Shown here piece by piece: positions 46,201 through 58,839 of a stretch of 64,000 nt of DNA (within the stretch, counting starts at the first letter, position 1; each line of letters opens with the position of its first letter). The notes under the pieces are model-generated. The model did not search any database. It saw nothing but the letters and a program-made list of their open reading frames with translations, and was not told the DNA's origin. Where the stretch lies: positions 30,201,501 to 30,265,500 of the forward strand of contig NC_080397.1 of NCBI RefSeq assembly GCF_030265065.1, written 5' to 3'. Position numbers and translations under genes: made by a program. Source of the DNA: Corythoichthys intestinalis. Its lineage: Eukaryota > Chordata > Actinopteri > Syngnathiformes > Syngnathidae.

Positions 46201-49200
46201 CTTCAAAACAGCCTGCATACCATGGGAGAGGAAGATAAAAGAAGTCGAAAGTTGGTATTATGAATAGATTTGTTTAAGTAATGTTTGGCTCAAGTACTAA
46301 ATTAAGCATTCGATTCACAGGTCACTTTGGGTCCTCTGTTGCGTCCTACTTCATATTTTTGAGGTGGATGTATGGACTGAACCTGGTCCTGTTTGGGTTC
46401 ATGTTTGGCTTGGTAGTGCTGCCCGAGGTACAGCTGTTTCGGTTATATTTGATGAAACTGATCTTTCATCAAAAGCCTCCTGTCTGACAGATCTTGTTAT
46501 GTGTATTAGATTCTCATGGGTCTACCATACGGCTCCATTCCCAGGAAAACGGTTCCCCGAGAGGAGCAGGCAAAAGCCATGGACTTCTCCGTGCTCTTCG
46601 ATTTTGGTGTGAGGATCCGAGTCCAATTTATCAATTTTTAAAGTCCAATCGAAGCTCAGAAGTGTTGTCAAGTAATGAATCCATACTAATATAATGGCGT
46701 AATGAAATTAATAATTAAGTGTGGATGAAGGATATGCTCTTCTTAACGACCCAATTACTTAAACAAGAGCTGGGCTTTTTGCATAATTCAATGCTTTCAT
46801 CCTTGTGCATATTTTTTGTTATTTTGTGTTTAAACATGTCAGCAAGTAACGCCCGTAAGGATATGGTTGAATGGGTTTTACGTAAAACAACTTGCCCTGA
46901 CAGCAAAACCATCAATTTTAATGTTGAGCCAGGTCCCTTCTTGGGTCCAATATCATTAATGTGTTTTTTTGTTTTTTTTTTGATAAATGGACAAAATAAA
47001 TCCTGCACACGCAAATATCACATAGCATTTATATCTGTATTGGCCCAGTGTTCCATCTTTTTGTTTCATGTTCCTCTCTGAATTCAACAGGGTTACTGCA
47101 AATATTCTTTTTTATTCTATGGATTCTATGACCATCAGCGAACCATTGGAGTGTTGCAATTCAGACTCCCACTGTCATACTTGCTGGTTGGCGTGGGCAT
47201 CTTTGGCTACAGCTTGATGGTTGTCATTAGAACGTAGGAAACGCACACATTAATGCACTTTTTGATTGCTGTCATTTCAAAAGAAACTCAAGGCATTTCT
47301 CGTTTTCTTCACTTCAGGATGGCTCGGAACTCAAATGAAGGAGGCGACGGTGCTGAAGAGGGAGAGTTCACGTTCTCCTGGAAGATGTTTACCAGCTGGG
47401 ACTACCTGATTGGAAACCCAGAGACAGCAGACAATAAGTATGCCTCCATTACGACCAGCTTCAAGGTGAGGGCGTGAGATGATTATCAACCTAAAAAAAC
47501 GAATTTACTTGTGCCTTAATGTACCGTGTAGGAATCCATTGTGGATGAACAGGAAAACCAGAAGGATGAGAACATCCACCTCCGTCGCTTCCTCAGGGTC
47601 CTTGCTAACTTTCTTATCCTATGCAGCCTCGGAGGTAGTGGTTACCTAATTTATTTTGTGGTGAAGCGCTCCCAGGAATTTGCTGACATGGATAATGATG
47701 AACTCTCCTGGTTTGAAAAGAATGAGGCAGGTTGAATATGCAGATTGCGCTAATGTACTGACTTTTGGAGTGATGAAAAATTGTGCCGCTATGAAACATC
47801 CATCAGGTGGAGTTTGTGATGTCATTGCTGGGCTTGGTGTGTCCTCCTCTTTTTGAAACGATCGCCGAACTGGAGGACTATCACCCTCGAATTGCTCTTA
47901 AGTGGCAACTCGGACGAATCTTCGCACTCTTCCTTGGAAACCTTTACACCTTCCTCTTTGCGCTTTTTGATGAGGTCACTGCAAAGGTAAGCCTGTGTTT
48001 GAGAAGCTGTATCCTTGTAGTGTAAACTGTGTGTCCAATATTCTGTATTGAGTTTCCTTCATTGGAGGTTTTGAAGCATGTCGGTCTTTACTATAATAGG
48101 CACTGATGCAAAAACTCGTGGTACCACTAAGTATCTGTTAGCCACCAAGTTTTACAGTAGTTGTATTTACCAAAACAAGAGACAGACAGAGCAAGGCATG
48201 GCATCTGTACAAGTTAAGCTCACCGTAGAATGTTAAGAGAATATGCAGTATTGAGCAATATTAAAATTTTACAAAACATGTCGAAATTAATCCAAAATAA
48301 TGCATGTTTAGTAAAACAGCAATGAAGTAATTATACTTGGCCGAGTGTGACTTTCTGAAGCCTTTAAAAGAAAGTTGGCAGAGTTGTAGAGGAACTTACA
48401 GTGGGTCAAATAAGTATTTAGTCAACCACTAATTGTGCAAGTTCTCCCACTTGAAGATATTAGAGAGGCCTGTAATCGTCAACATGGGTAAACCTCAACC
48501 ATGAGAGACAGAATGTGGAAAAAAACAGAAAATCACATTGTTTGATTTTTAAAGAATTTATTTGAAAATCATGGCGGAAAATAGGTATTTGGTCAATACC
48601 AAAAGTTCATCTCAATACTTTGTTGGCAATAACAGAGGCCAAACGTTTTCTGTTACTCTTCACAAGCTTTTCACACACTGTTACTGGTATTTTGGCCCAT
48701 TCCTCCATGCAGATCTCCTCTAGAGCAGTGATGTTTTGGGGCTGTCGTTGGGCAACACAGACTTTCAACTCCCTCCACAGATTTTCTATGGGGTTGAGCT
48801 CTGGAGACTGGCCAGGCCATTCCAGGACCTTGAAATGCTTCTTACGAAGCCACTTCTTTGTTGCCCTGGCTGTGTGTTTGGGATCATTGTCATGCTGAAA
48901 GACCCAGCCACGTCTCATCTTACAATGCCCTTGCTGATGGAAGGAGATTTTCACTCAAAATCTCTCGATACATGGCCCCATTCATTCTTTCCTTTACACC
49001 AGTGGTGTCCAAATTATTCCGTATAGGGCCGCAGTGGGTGCTGGATTTCATTCATACTGAACAAGACGACATCTATTCACCAATCTGGTGTCTCACAAGT
49101 GTAATCAGTTGATTGCAGTCAAGTGCTGCTTGTTTTATCACAAACTTCATTGGTTAAACTGTCTGTGCTCGATTGGTAGGAACAAAAACCTGGACCCACA

Positions 49201-52200
49201 GCGGCCCTTGAGGACAGGTTTGGACACCCATGCTTTACACAGATCAGCCGTCCTGGTCCCTTTGCAGAAAAATAGCCCCAAAGCATGATGCTTCCACCCC
49301 CGTGTTTCACAGTGGGTATGGTGTTCTTCGGATGCAATTCAGTATTCTTTGTCCTCCAAACACCAGAACCTGTGTTTTTACCAAAAAGTTCTATTTTTGG
49401 TTTCATCTGACCATAACACATTCTCCCAGTCCTCTTCTGGATCATCCAAATGCTCTCTAGCGAACCACAGAGGGGCCTGGACGTGTACTTTCTTCATCAG
49501 GGGGACACGTCGCATGGAGCCCCAGATCAAGGGAGATTATCAGTGGTGTTGTACGTCTTCCATTTTCTAATAATTGCTCCCACAGTTGATTTCTTTACGC
49601 CAAGCGTTTTACCTATTGCAGATTCAGTCTTCCCAGCCTGGTGCAGGTCTACAATTTTGTCTCTGGTGTCCTTCGACAGCTCTTTGGTCTTGGCCATAGT
49701 GGAGTTTGGAGTGTGACTGACTGAGATTGTGTACAGGTGTCTTTTATACCGATAATGAGTTACAACAGGTGCCATCAATACAGGTAACGAGTGGAGCCTC
49801 GTTAGACCTCGTTAAAAGAAGTTAGACCTCTTTGACAGTCAGAAATCTTGCTTGTTTGTAGGTGACCAAATACTTATTTTCCACTCTAATTTGGAAATAC
49901 ATTCTTTAAAAATTAAACAATGTGATTTTCCGTTTTTTTCCCCCCACATTCTGTCTCTCATGGTTGAGATTTACCCATGTTGACAATTACAGGCCTCTCT
50001 AATCTTTTCAAGTAGGAGAACTTTCACAATTGGGGGTTGACTGAATACTTATTTGCCCCACTGTATATGAGTAGATTGTGTTGAATTAGTAGTCCAGTGG
50101 GGTAAGAGTGATATCTGTCAAATGCTACTATATGCTAAAGGTTCCACTCTTTCATTTTTATTTACAGCCAATAGCTCTCTTTGTAAGACTTAAGACCTTT
50201 TTGTGTTTAACAAGATGCTGAGGTTCTCTTTGGGAATGACCAGGATGGATAGGATCAGGAATGAGCATATCAGAGGGACAGTGCATATTAGAGATTTTGT
50301 AGATAAAGTCAGACAGGCCAGACGGAAATGGTTTGGGCATGTCAAAAGGAGAGATAGTGAATATATTGACACAAGGATGCTGAATTTCCATATGCCAGGC
50401 AGGAGGTCTATAGGACGACCAAAGAGGAGGTTTATGGATGTAGTTAAAGAGGACGTGAAGGTAGTTGGTGCGAGAGCAAAGGACAGGTTTAGATGGAGAC
50501 AACTGATTCGCTGTGGTGACCCCTGGAGGGAAAAGCTGTAAGGAAAGGAAGAAGAAGAAAAAGTAACTTGTAACTTCTTACATTCTACTCTCTAGCTGGA
50601 GAGTGAGAAGGCGATCAAAAATGCCACTGAGTGGGCGTTGAATGAGTACCGCAGGAATTACAGCAGCTACTTCAACACCACCGACGTGCCTCCTCCTGAT
50701 GTTCACCCTGCCGACGCCATCAGGGGACCATGCTGGGAGACTGCAGTTGGCATAGTCAGTAATAGCAACAGCATACCACCCCTTATAGTCCGTTTTTCAC
50801 AATGTTTATTTCTCTTTGCAGGAATTTGTCAAACTGATTGTGTCTGACATGCAAGTCAACTACTTGACAATCCTGATTGGGGACTTCCTGCGAGCTGTCA
50901 TTGTCCGCTTCCTTAACTACTGTTGGTGCTGGGACCTCGAGGCCGGATTTGTGAGTGTGCCCAATATATGTCAACACCTCCTTGTCATATGGTCTTCATC
51001 AGATTTCCTGTTGTACATATGTAGATAGTGCACTGCTACTGTATAATTGAAGCTTGTGTGAGTATACATCACAGAGTGAATTGCTTTAAGTTACATGATA
51101 TCTTCTAATGTGGTGTTGAGACAGACAATCCCAAGCAGCGGCTGAAACTTTGCACTGCTCTGCAAACTTAATTACAGAAAGAGAAACACATAATTACAGT
51201 TGCATGGTGATGTTTTAAATGATATACTGAAATGCTGGTAATTGTGTTCACTCCAGCCTTCTTATGGTGAATTTGACATCAGCGGTAACGTGCTGGGCCT
51301 TGTCTTCAATCAAGGAATGATATGGTGATTTGAGAATGTTTACTAAAACAAAACTACAGATTCCTTTAGTTATTTGACCCTGATTTTTCTCTTAGGATGG
51401 GGGCATTTTATGCTCCAGGGCTGGTGGGTCTGAATGTATTGCGTCTTCTGTGTTCAATGTACTACCAATGTTGGGCTGTGATGGCCTGTAATGTTCCTCA
51501 TGAGCGGGTCTTCAAGGCCTCACGCTCCAACAACTTCTACATGGGTCTGCTGCTGCTTGTGCTCTTTCTCAGCCTGTTGCCAGTGGTCTACACTATAATG
51601 ACTCTGTCTCCATCATTTGACTGTGGGCCTTTTAGGTAAGAAATGGACAGTAAGCTGTATTTACAATATGCATGAAATGAAGGAATGTTGAATATTCAAT
51701 TTGTCCAAAGGTCAAAACCACATAACTGTTTTGTTTAATCATCCTGGTGTACTTGCAGTGGTCAAGAGAAGATGTATGATGTAGTCATGGAAACTATTGA
51801 ACAGGATCTTCCTGCCTTTATTGGGAGCATATTCACCTATGCCACCAACCCTGGACTTATCATGCCTGCTGTACTTCTGATGGTGTAAGTACAAATGAAA
51901 CATATCATGACAAGTTAAGTGATTGTTATCTTTTTTTTGTTGTTGTTTTTTTTTGTTTTTTGTAAATCAATTGTACTATGAAAAAAAACCCCTGATATTT
52001 ATGATTAACTTGCATGTTTACAAAATGGAGTGGTGCATATAGCAAAACAATCTACATAATGCAACGGACCAATTTATAAGGAGTAGTTTATTTAGTTGTG
52101 ACTCATTTTTCAAAGTTAGAGATGCAAATAGTGTTTTTCGATCGCATAAGAGCATTTCAATGAATTTTGCTTCAGGGTTTCCACATTCTCTTTGAAGGAA

Positions 52201-53047
52201 TAGAACACAGAAAGATAATCAACCTGAAAATCACTGCTACAAAATTTTAATTATTTATTTAATTGTGTATTTATTTATTGAATTTTTGCACTCCTGGTCC
52301 TCCATAAAAAAGAGCTGAACAATAAACAAACAAAAAGGCTTTTGCTTCACCTTAAATTACTACTTCAAAACTGACCATTACAAATAATGCAAAGATACTG
52401 ATACAACTGTTGCATTTTTGTGCGTTGTATGTATAATTCTATGCAACAGGCTTGCCATCTATTATCTTAATGCTGTGTCAAAAGGATATCAACAAGCAAA
52501 CATAGACCTTAAAAAGAAGATGCAAATGGTGAGTTATTGCATATATGCATTTTTAGCTAAAACAAACAAATGATTATCAACTATTTGGCCAACCCATTAG
52601 GCTAGAGATGAGGAAAAGAATCGCAGGAACAACAAGGACAGTACTAATCAAGTCATGAAAGACTTGGAGGACTTGCTGCCAGACAAATCTTTGATACCAC
52701 CTCAGGCTGAGGAAGATCCACCCCCACCTGGTATGCCCACACATCCTACACACACAAATGTTTACAAATATTTCAACTATTAATTCTCCTATAGCAAATT
52801 TTACTCTCCATCCATCTTTTCAGAAGTTGTAATTGAGAAGGGCAGCAAGTCACCAAAATTAAAACCAGGAGCCGCTGCCAATGGCAAAGGGGTTAACCTG
52901 CAAAAAGATGTGTCATTGGCTGCTTCCAATCCCAGGGGGGCAGTGACCCGGCCCCCTGGACCAAGAGGTCGACCTCTTGGAAATGTTCGGGGACCTCAAC
53001 CTGGACAAGGCAGGGGACGAGGCCGAGGCAGGGCCCCAAGACAGTAG
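43244..53047 (+). CDS. tmc2: transmembrane channel-like protein 2, 20 coding exons
   Basis: TMC2 is the second pore subunit of the hair-cell mechanotransduction channel. Exons: 43244-43292, 43388-43429, 43839-44238, 44860-45006, 45978-46068, 46169-46250, 46321-46427, 46510-46608, 47091-47233, 47318-47465, 47532-47726, 47807-47986, 50596-50754, 50822-50950, 51257-51324, 51396-51635, 51759-51884, 52450-52528, 52601-52730, 52824-53047; 2838 nt, 945 residues. The N-terminus is very rich in Lys and Glu/Asp. The core shows [76 protein letters not shown] and [14 protein letters not shown]2 assignment rests on [42 protein letters not shown] and SIVDEQE. The C-terminus ends in an Arg-Gly-Pro tail ([12 protein letters not shown]). 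Intron 11 uses a GC donor. Intron 12 (2.6 kb) holds a Tc1 element and an RTE fragment. Fish have tmc2a and tmc2b; I cannot tell which this is. Confidence 0.92.
47727..47806 (+). other. GC-AG intron of tmc2
   Basis: The exon ends ...GAAAAGAATGAG and the intron begins GCAGGT, ending CATCAG before GTGGAGTTTGTG. Using GC keeps the exon at 195 nt, exactly as in tmc1, and preserves the reading frame NE|VEFVMS. The nearest GT, four bases downstream, would break the frame. Confidence 0.85.
48607..49778 (-). pseudogene. Tc1-like transposase, broken into three pieces
   Basis: Paired-like HTH, GGGS and FQHDNDPKH...NPIENLW motifs appear in order but in different frames, and a 233-bp hAT MITE splits the catalytic core. 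At least two frame changes are needed besides the insertion. Confidence 0.85.
49000..49232. mobile_element. 233-bp hAT MITE inside the Tc1 element
   Basis: The ends CAGTGGTGTCCAAA...TTTGGACACCCATG are inverted, with a perfect 8-bp target duplication CTTTACAC at 48992-48999 and 49233-49240. Confidence 0.92.
50195..50570 (+). mobile_element. RTE-type LINE 3' fragment
   Basis: The ORF 50203-50541 ends a LINE protein: [63 protein letters not shown]. This is the C-terminal end of RTE-clade ORFs, ending in a GAA-rich tail. It is 5'-truncated and lies 26 bp before tmc2 exon 13. Confidence 0.8.
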
Positions 53048-53985
53048 AAGTACAGTAGAAATCCAAGTCTAATACAGTAAAATACTGTAATACTCAGATA
53101 AATGGAAATAATGTCAAATTTCAAGTCTGAAAAATTCGGTGTACAGAGCAAGAAATAGGCATCACCTTGGGTTTAATACTAAAACTAGCTTACCGATTAA
53201 ACATGTGATGCATAATGTTGATTTTTTTCTTCTTCTAGAAATCGGTGTAAATAGTGTATACTGTAAATGTATTTCTATTTTTATATATATTAAAATGTTA
53301 GTTGTGGTACCAAGTTTCTTTTCACTTGTTTCTTGCAACATATGTATTACACACGTATCGGATAAATGTATTGTTGTTGTTGTTGTTTGTTGTTTTTTTT
53401 TTTGCACCATCATAAATGATGTTATTTGAATTTGTAGACTATGTGTAAGAACAGTGCAATCTGGAATGGAGGGGAAATGTTCACTACAAACTGCCAGAGC
53501 AGATTTGGTTCATTACGCATAAAAAGGTTTCTAAATGACAGCAACATGTAGCATGTCAGCCTGTCGACAACTGTGAGGGCTGCAGTTCCCTCTGCAAGTG
53601 ATGTTTTTGTGTTAGGTATGCACGTTCAGAAATGTTTGTCTTCCCACAACATTATTCCATGGGCTATGAATCCAAACTGTTCTAGGTCAGGATATGGGTC
53701 TTAGAATGTATTTTGGTCTGAAAATGAAGCCAAACCGATAAAAAATAATAATCTCCTCAAGATTTCAAAGCTAAAGAAAAAATGTCTCCTGAGAAAGGAA
53801 GACTAATTAGGTTAGGTAATGTTTATTTTATTTTATTTTTTTGTGCACAAGACAAGTAATTGGAAAGTGTTTTTGCATGTGCATTGTATATTCAGTTTTT
53901 ATGATTGTGTTATTGCCAGACTTGAAATATTTAATATATGATTACTATAGGTCATATGTGAAATATGCTATATTCATGTCAGAAT
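53048..53985. other. tmc2 3' UTR and downstream
   Basis: AT-rich sequence following the tmc2 stop. No canonical AATAAA was found close to the stop. A TTG tract at 53370-53385 is the only simple repeat. Confidence 0.4.
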
Positions 53986-54475
53986 ATTGGGTTACACTTC
54001 ATTTGAATGTTACATGTAACAGTGTCACACCCTGCCATAATTATGAAATGACTTCTGTCAGGGATATGCATAAATGCTCACGATAGATGCCATTAAGCGT
54101 CCAAAATGACTGTGTAAAGTAAACACAAATTAATAGCTCATCTATATCTACGGTAGTAAAATAATTAGTCTTACTGCTATGCTTACTTGAGACCACAAGA
54201 GGACGCTATAGTTTTCTGGAAAAGCACAAGCGCCTCCTCTTCATTACTTCAGTCCTCCTCCTTTTATTCTACTACTGTTTTCCATGTCTCCCTCCTCCAA
54301 CACACCTGAATCAAAAATAATCAGGATCATTATCAGGCTTCTGGAAAGGTTTTTGATGACATCATCATTTGATTCAGGTGTGTTAGGGGAGAGAGACGTG
54401 GAAAACACGACAGGAAAAGTGGCACTGAGGTCCGGATTTAGTGAACCCTGCTATACTTACACTACGTATTCTTGT
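53985..54475. repeat. two degenerate teleost MITE fragments
   Basis: The first (about 53990-54125) has GGTTACACTTCATTTGAATG and GTGTAAAGTAAAC ends with TTATGAAATGACTTCTGTCA inside. The second (about 54285-54470) has AACACACCTGAATCAAA, its inverse TTTGATTCAGGTGTGTTAGG, then CACTGAGGTCCGGATT...GAACCCTGC, a widespread non-autonomous hAT-like repeat. Confidence 0.6.
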
Positions 54476-57400
54476 AGGACTAAACTTCATTCTGAGCCGT
54501 GCAACTTTGCCGGAGCAGGAGCACAAAAAACATAAACAATATGTGAATCTGTGACTATGTACAAGAATGTGAATTTACATGACTTTGTGATGTGCTTCTG
54601 TCCAGCAGTCTTAGTACAAGACAAACTACTCTTACTTAAATGGTTGCATGATAGAGATAAATTTGCTTTGTAAAAGCACTCTTCCTCTCACGTCAATGTT
54701 CTCTTGGTAGATATCCAGGATGCCTGTCAGTGATCCGGTAATGATATTTGATCCCCCTCAACATCCCATCTCATTTTGTTTGCGTTTTTCTGCACTTACA
54801 CAATTTACACACACATTGCCTTGCACCACTGTCTTCTAATGTACTCATTTTGTGACCTTGTTTACTGCAATGTTGTGTTTTGTAAAACGGATATGGAAAC
54901 TATGCCCACTTGCATGAAATCAGCACCCTGATCAGATGCCAGACAGGATCACATCAGCAGCATCAGGGTGGCCATGTGAGTATGAATGAGAACACAACTT
55001 TCCATTGTTTGCATACAGTGCTAGTCAGTGTTAAACACAGATCATAATAACTACATAATTAATAAATATAAATGAGTTCTCTCTTTAAAAAAATAAAGAC
55101 GAAAGAAAGTGCTCTCATGTGTTCATATTGTGTTAGTGTGTGAAGCAAAAAAAAAAAAGCATAATAAATAAATAACTACTGTAATAATCAGTGACATGCC
55201 TCTCAGATTTAGCTCTTTAGTGGTGATTTCATTAAATAAACTGTATTCAAGTTCATTGACCATTTTTTAGAATTTAGGTTGTAAATATACTGTAGGTGTG
55301 GCATTTCTCAAAATGCTTGGGAAACAAAATAAGGTCTTGTTGGCCGTGCCTTCACAACAATGGTGGTAAAGCAGTGATATGCTGGTGCTATTCAGATTCA
55401 TCTAAATGGATGGAATATCACAAACAATGAAACATACTAACAGTTTACTCAAGAAATACACTATATTGCACAGAATCTCTGACAGATGTGTCATTCTTTA
55501 AAATTACACAACATTCTGATAAATCATTCCAGTGTTGCAACAGCTATCATTGTAAAGGGAGTTACCATGTCTCTTGTCTGTTTATAGTCATCCAGTAGTC
55601 ATGTTGCTTAGAGCTGTAACTATCCTTGAAGAGACAGATAACTATATTCACACTCATATTTACACTGTCACTGAGTGGGAATTGAATAGCTGGCAGGGAA
55701 GTCAAGTCAGAATGTACATATCAATAATACTATACGTATATTAAGTAATAATCACATAGTCTCAAAAGGCTTCACAGGGCTACAGTTGACAAAAATGTTG
55801 ACCTCCCATGGTTTAAACACGCCAAAGGCCAAAGACAAACACAAAAACCCATTGAGGCAACTGCTAAAATTGAGATTGGAGATCCCCTCTTTCAGGATGA
55901 CCAGGTTGCAGTGGAAGCCTATAAGACAATATTTATCACATTGAGTCGTGATATACAACTGTATGACAAAGCAAGTGAATACTTATCCACAAATGTCATT
56001 GAATCTATAAAATTTATGAACATCATCTCACATTCATGTCTCTTTATTGCCTGCCATGTTACATTTTTTATATTGTTGGAAAAAGTAGACAATAACATTG
56101 CACATTTTCTATTTTGTATCTTTTCAAAGAACCCCCCGGTTGCAGTTAAGTATTAAATGTCCTCAGTCTATTTCATCACAGTTTTATAGTAATTGACCTC
56201 CTATATTGTTCCTTCTCTGGTCTACATGGCTAGACCTCGCATCCATAAACTGTGGCACACTTCCTGGTAGGTTCATGTCATCTGTAGTCTCTGGGAGCAA
56301 TCCAGGCTTTGGAGAAACTATGGATTCCTCTTGGGGGATAGATGGTCTGTTTCCCTGCCAGGCACCTTGGATCATATGATTTAAATTTCAATGTTAATAT
56401 AGATTGTGGTGATAGAACCATAATGTCTGCAAGATCTTTTTCAATACAGTATAGTGATGCACATAATTTACTGCAAATGTCACTATATACCAATATATTA
56501 TGTTTGTGCTCTAATGCTTCCAGATTGTTGGTGGTTTATTACTCACATTTCTTCCCCACAGGGGCCACAGAATTATGTCGTCCTACTTTCTTTCCCAGAA
56601 AGGTCACCGTTAAGGATCCAGCGTTAGCTCCAGGAGAGTTCACATACATTTTGAAAACAAATGTGTGTTGCTGCCACAACTGTTGGTGATGTACAGTAAC
56701 TCAAGCAACTGGGTCTGCACAAAATTTACATACAGTTATTTTTGTACACATTATACATTGACAGTAATGTTAAGAAGTCTCACAGCTCTGTGAAATTTGG
56801 TGCTATTTTTCTTGTTTTTGTATGTGTAATACTGCACTTTTTGTCCTGTTATTTATTGTTTAAAAAGTAAAAATTCCAAGTGTGATAAAACAGTCAATAA
56901 ACAAAACTATTAGTGCTGTTTGCACAGTACTACATTTTTTAATTATAGACGAAAGTAAGGTCAGAAAGTTCTAATATAGATTGTATAGTGCCTGTCAATG
57001 TTTTCACTGTTCATTAACATCAATTCTAAAGCGCATTTTGTCAATAAAATATGAGAATATACTGAAAGCACTTTTTCTGAGTTCTGTGTACTACATATTT
57101 GATAGAAGACGTTTGTCTATTTTGTGACTGTTCTTTTAAAATCTCTAATAAGATAACACACTGCTTTTAAATTTGTAAATAAATCTCAACAGTCCTTTTA
57201 TGCATTAATCAGAATAATCATCTAATTAGAAATGAATAATCATCTAATTAAAAATGATTACCTTTTCTCCAGCCAAATATGAGCAATTCATTTGTCCTCT
57301 TCGGTTGGGGAATCAGCATACTGACCAAGAGGACAAGCAAGATCTGATCAGGCTTTCTGAGCGGGGAACCAAACTCTCCTTAGACTTTAAATATTTAAAT

Positions 57401-58450
57401 CTCCGGAGATGGAGTTTCACTACGTGGTAGACTAAACCTCACAAAGTGTGTTGGTAAAAGGACACCTAGAATCGTCCTCAGGTTACACCCGAGTAAGGTG
57501 ACAATTCAAGATCACTCTCAGGCATTGTTCTCATAACTGCAAAATATAACATTTTCTTTTCAATTTAAATTCAGATGACAATGCTTTTTCTGTCTTTACA
57601 TATAAATATATGTGATGTTATCAGTCAACAAAGAGATCACTCCAGAAGGACACAGTCAACCTATGAATTAATCACAGTGATCAGTGATGACTTAATCACG
57701 CTTGTGATGTCATACCTTTGGGGAGCGTCAGCTTCTGGATATGTTGCCATGTCGACATGACACACCTGGAGAAAGTTCATTTAAACTTTTGTGTGGATTT
57801 TCCTGTATATACTGTTAGCACATGGCTGTCAAAGATGAAATCATCTATCATCTGTTGTGTTTCACAAGACCCTCATTGCGGTAATCATCTCGTAGCAATA
57901 TGGTATTGTACCCATGAGAAGCATAGTTGTCAACGAGTGCACAGATTTGCCTCACTAGCTTGATGTATGCGCTGAAATAAAACATAAAATATATAGGCAT
58001 ACAAACAACCATCATCCAATGGTACAAAATGTAGCACCAAATAAGGGCCATATGGTTACGAAACATAACGTCGAAAGTACTACATATTTCCACATAGAAT
58101 CATGGGTTACAGTTGAACTATCGCTTTACTAAAGAACCAGTAATGAATCCCTAAAGAAGAAAAGTAGTATACAATTGTCCTAAATAAAACCAAAAGTGCA
58201 ACATAGTAATTTTTAAGTACTTAAACTAATAAGGAGGAGCTATGACTTGGTCACCATTAATTTCAATTTTAAATTTAATACTCCCAGTCAATATGGATCG
58301 CTATTCTAGCACTGTCAATGGTATTGAAAGATGAGTATTCATTGCCAGTCTTCCCTGTTTAAAATGAATTGGGCGTTTTATTGTTGTCTGACCGAAATAC
58401 TATGGGAAAAAATAAAATTTTATAGACAAGTTTCCGATGTACTTCCGCTT
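54476..58450. other. intergenic, mostly unrecognised
   Basis: Long AT-rich spacer between tmc2 and anxa1. Open stretches near 56200-56690 (...FPRKVTVKDPALAPGEFTY, TNVCCCHNCW) look like nothing I recognise. Short tandem copies of AATCATCTAATTA occur near 57230. No host gene is supported here. Confidence 0.4.
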
Positions 58451-58500
58451 TACTTCCTTGTACAGTGGGGCAAATAAGCATTTAGTCTAATACGGTCAGG
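58255..58500. repeat. dispersed repeat plus solo Tc1 end
   Basis: CTCCCAGTCAATATGGATCG and CACTGTCAATGGTATTGA belong to the dispersed GACGTCTAT/TCAATGGCAG family. At 58463-58490, ACAGTGGGGCAAATAAGCATT is a lone Tc1 terminal sequence with no partner nearby. Confidence 0.5.
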
Positions 58501-58839
58501 ATAGTCAGGCGGCTGCGGCTGAAAAAATAGCCCCTCTCCTAAAGGGACACCAGGTGACTAGTGTTTTTAACTTTATTAATTTTTTTTTCATTGACATTTT
58601 ATCATTTTAAAATTCTTATTCATTTATAAATAATATGTATACCTGTATATTAAATAATAAAAATAATACCGAATATATTAAATTATAATTTATTTTGGGT
58701 CATGTAGACCACACTTATACACTATAGGCCTACACAATGTTAATATTGTGGCCTACTGTACATGACCCAAAATGCCCACATATGTGATGTCCACGTCCAT
58801 GAACGCCAGGTGTTTGTGGTGTTAAGCTTTTTTCCCCCT

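Larger units (their letters stand above)
48399..50063 (-). mobile_element. Tc1-like element in tmc2 intron 12, with hAT MITE inside
   Basis: The ends are CAGTGGGTCAAATAAGTATT and the inverse AATACTTATTTGCCCCACTG, flanked by TA (48397-48398, 50064-50065). Minus-strand transposase pieces are at 49527-49778 ([20 protein letters not shown]), 49119-49445 (...[16 protein letters not shown]) and 48607-48954 ([31 protein letters not shown]). Several frame breaks plus an inserted MITE make it inactive. Confidence 0.92.

Noticed and set aside
54700-54965. Exon-like pieces with GTAATG and GTGAGT donors after tmc2
   Set aside because: No homology to any protein I recognise and no consistent frame linking them.
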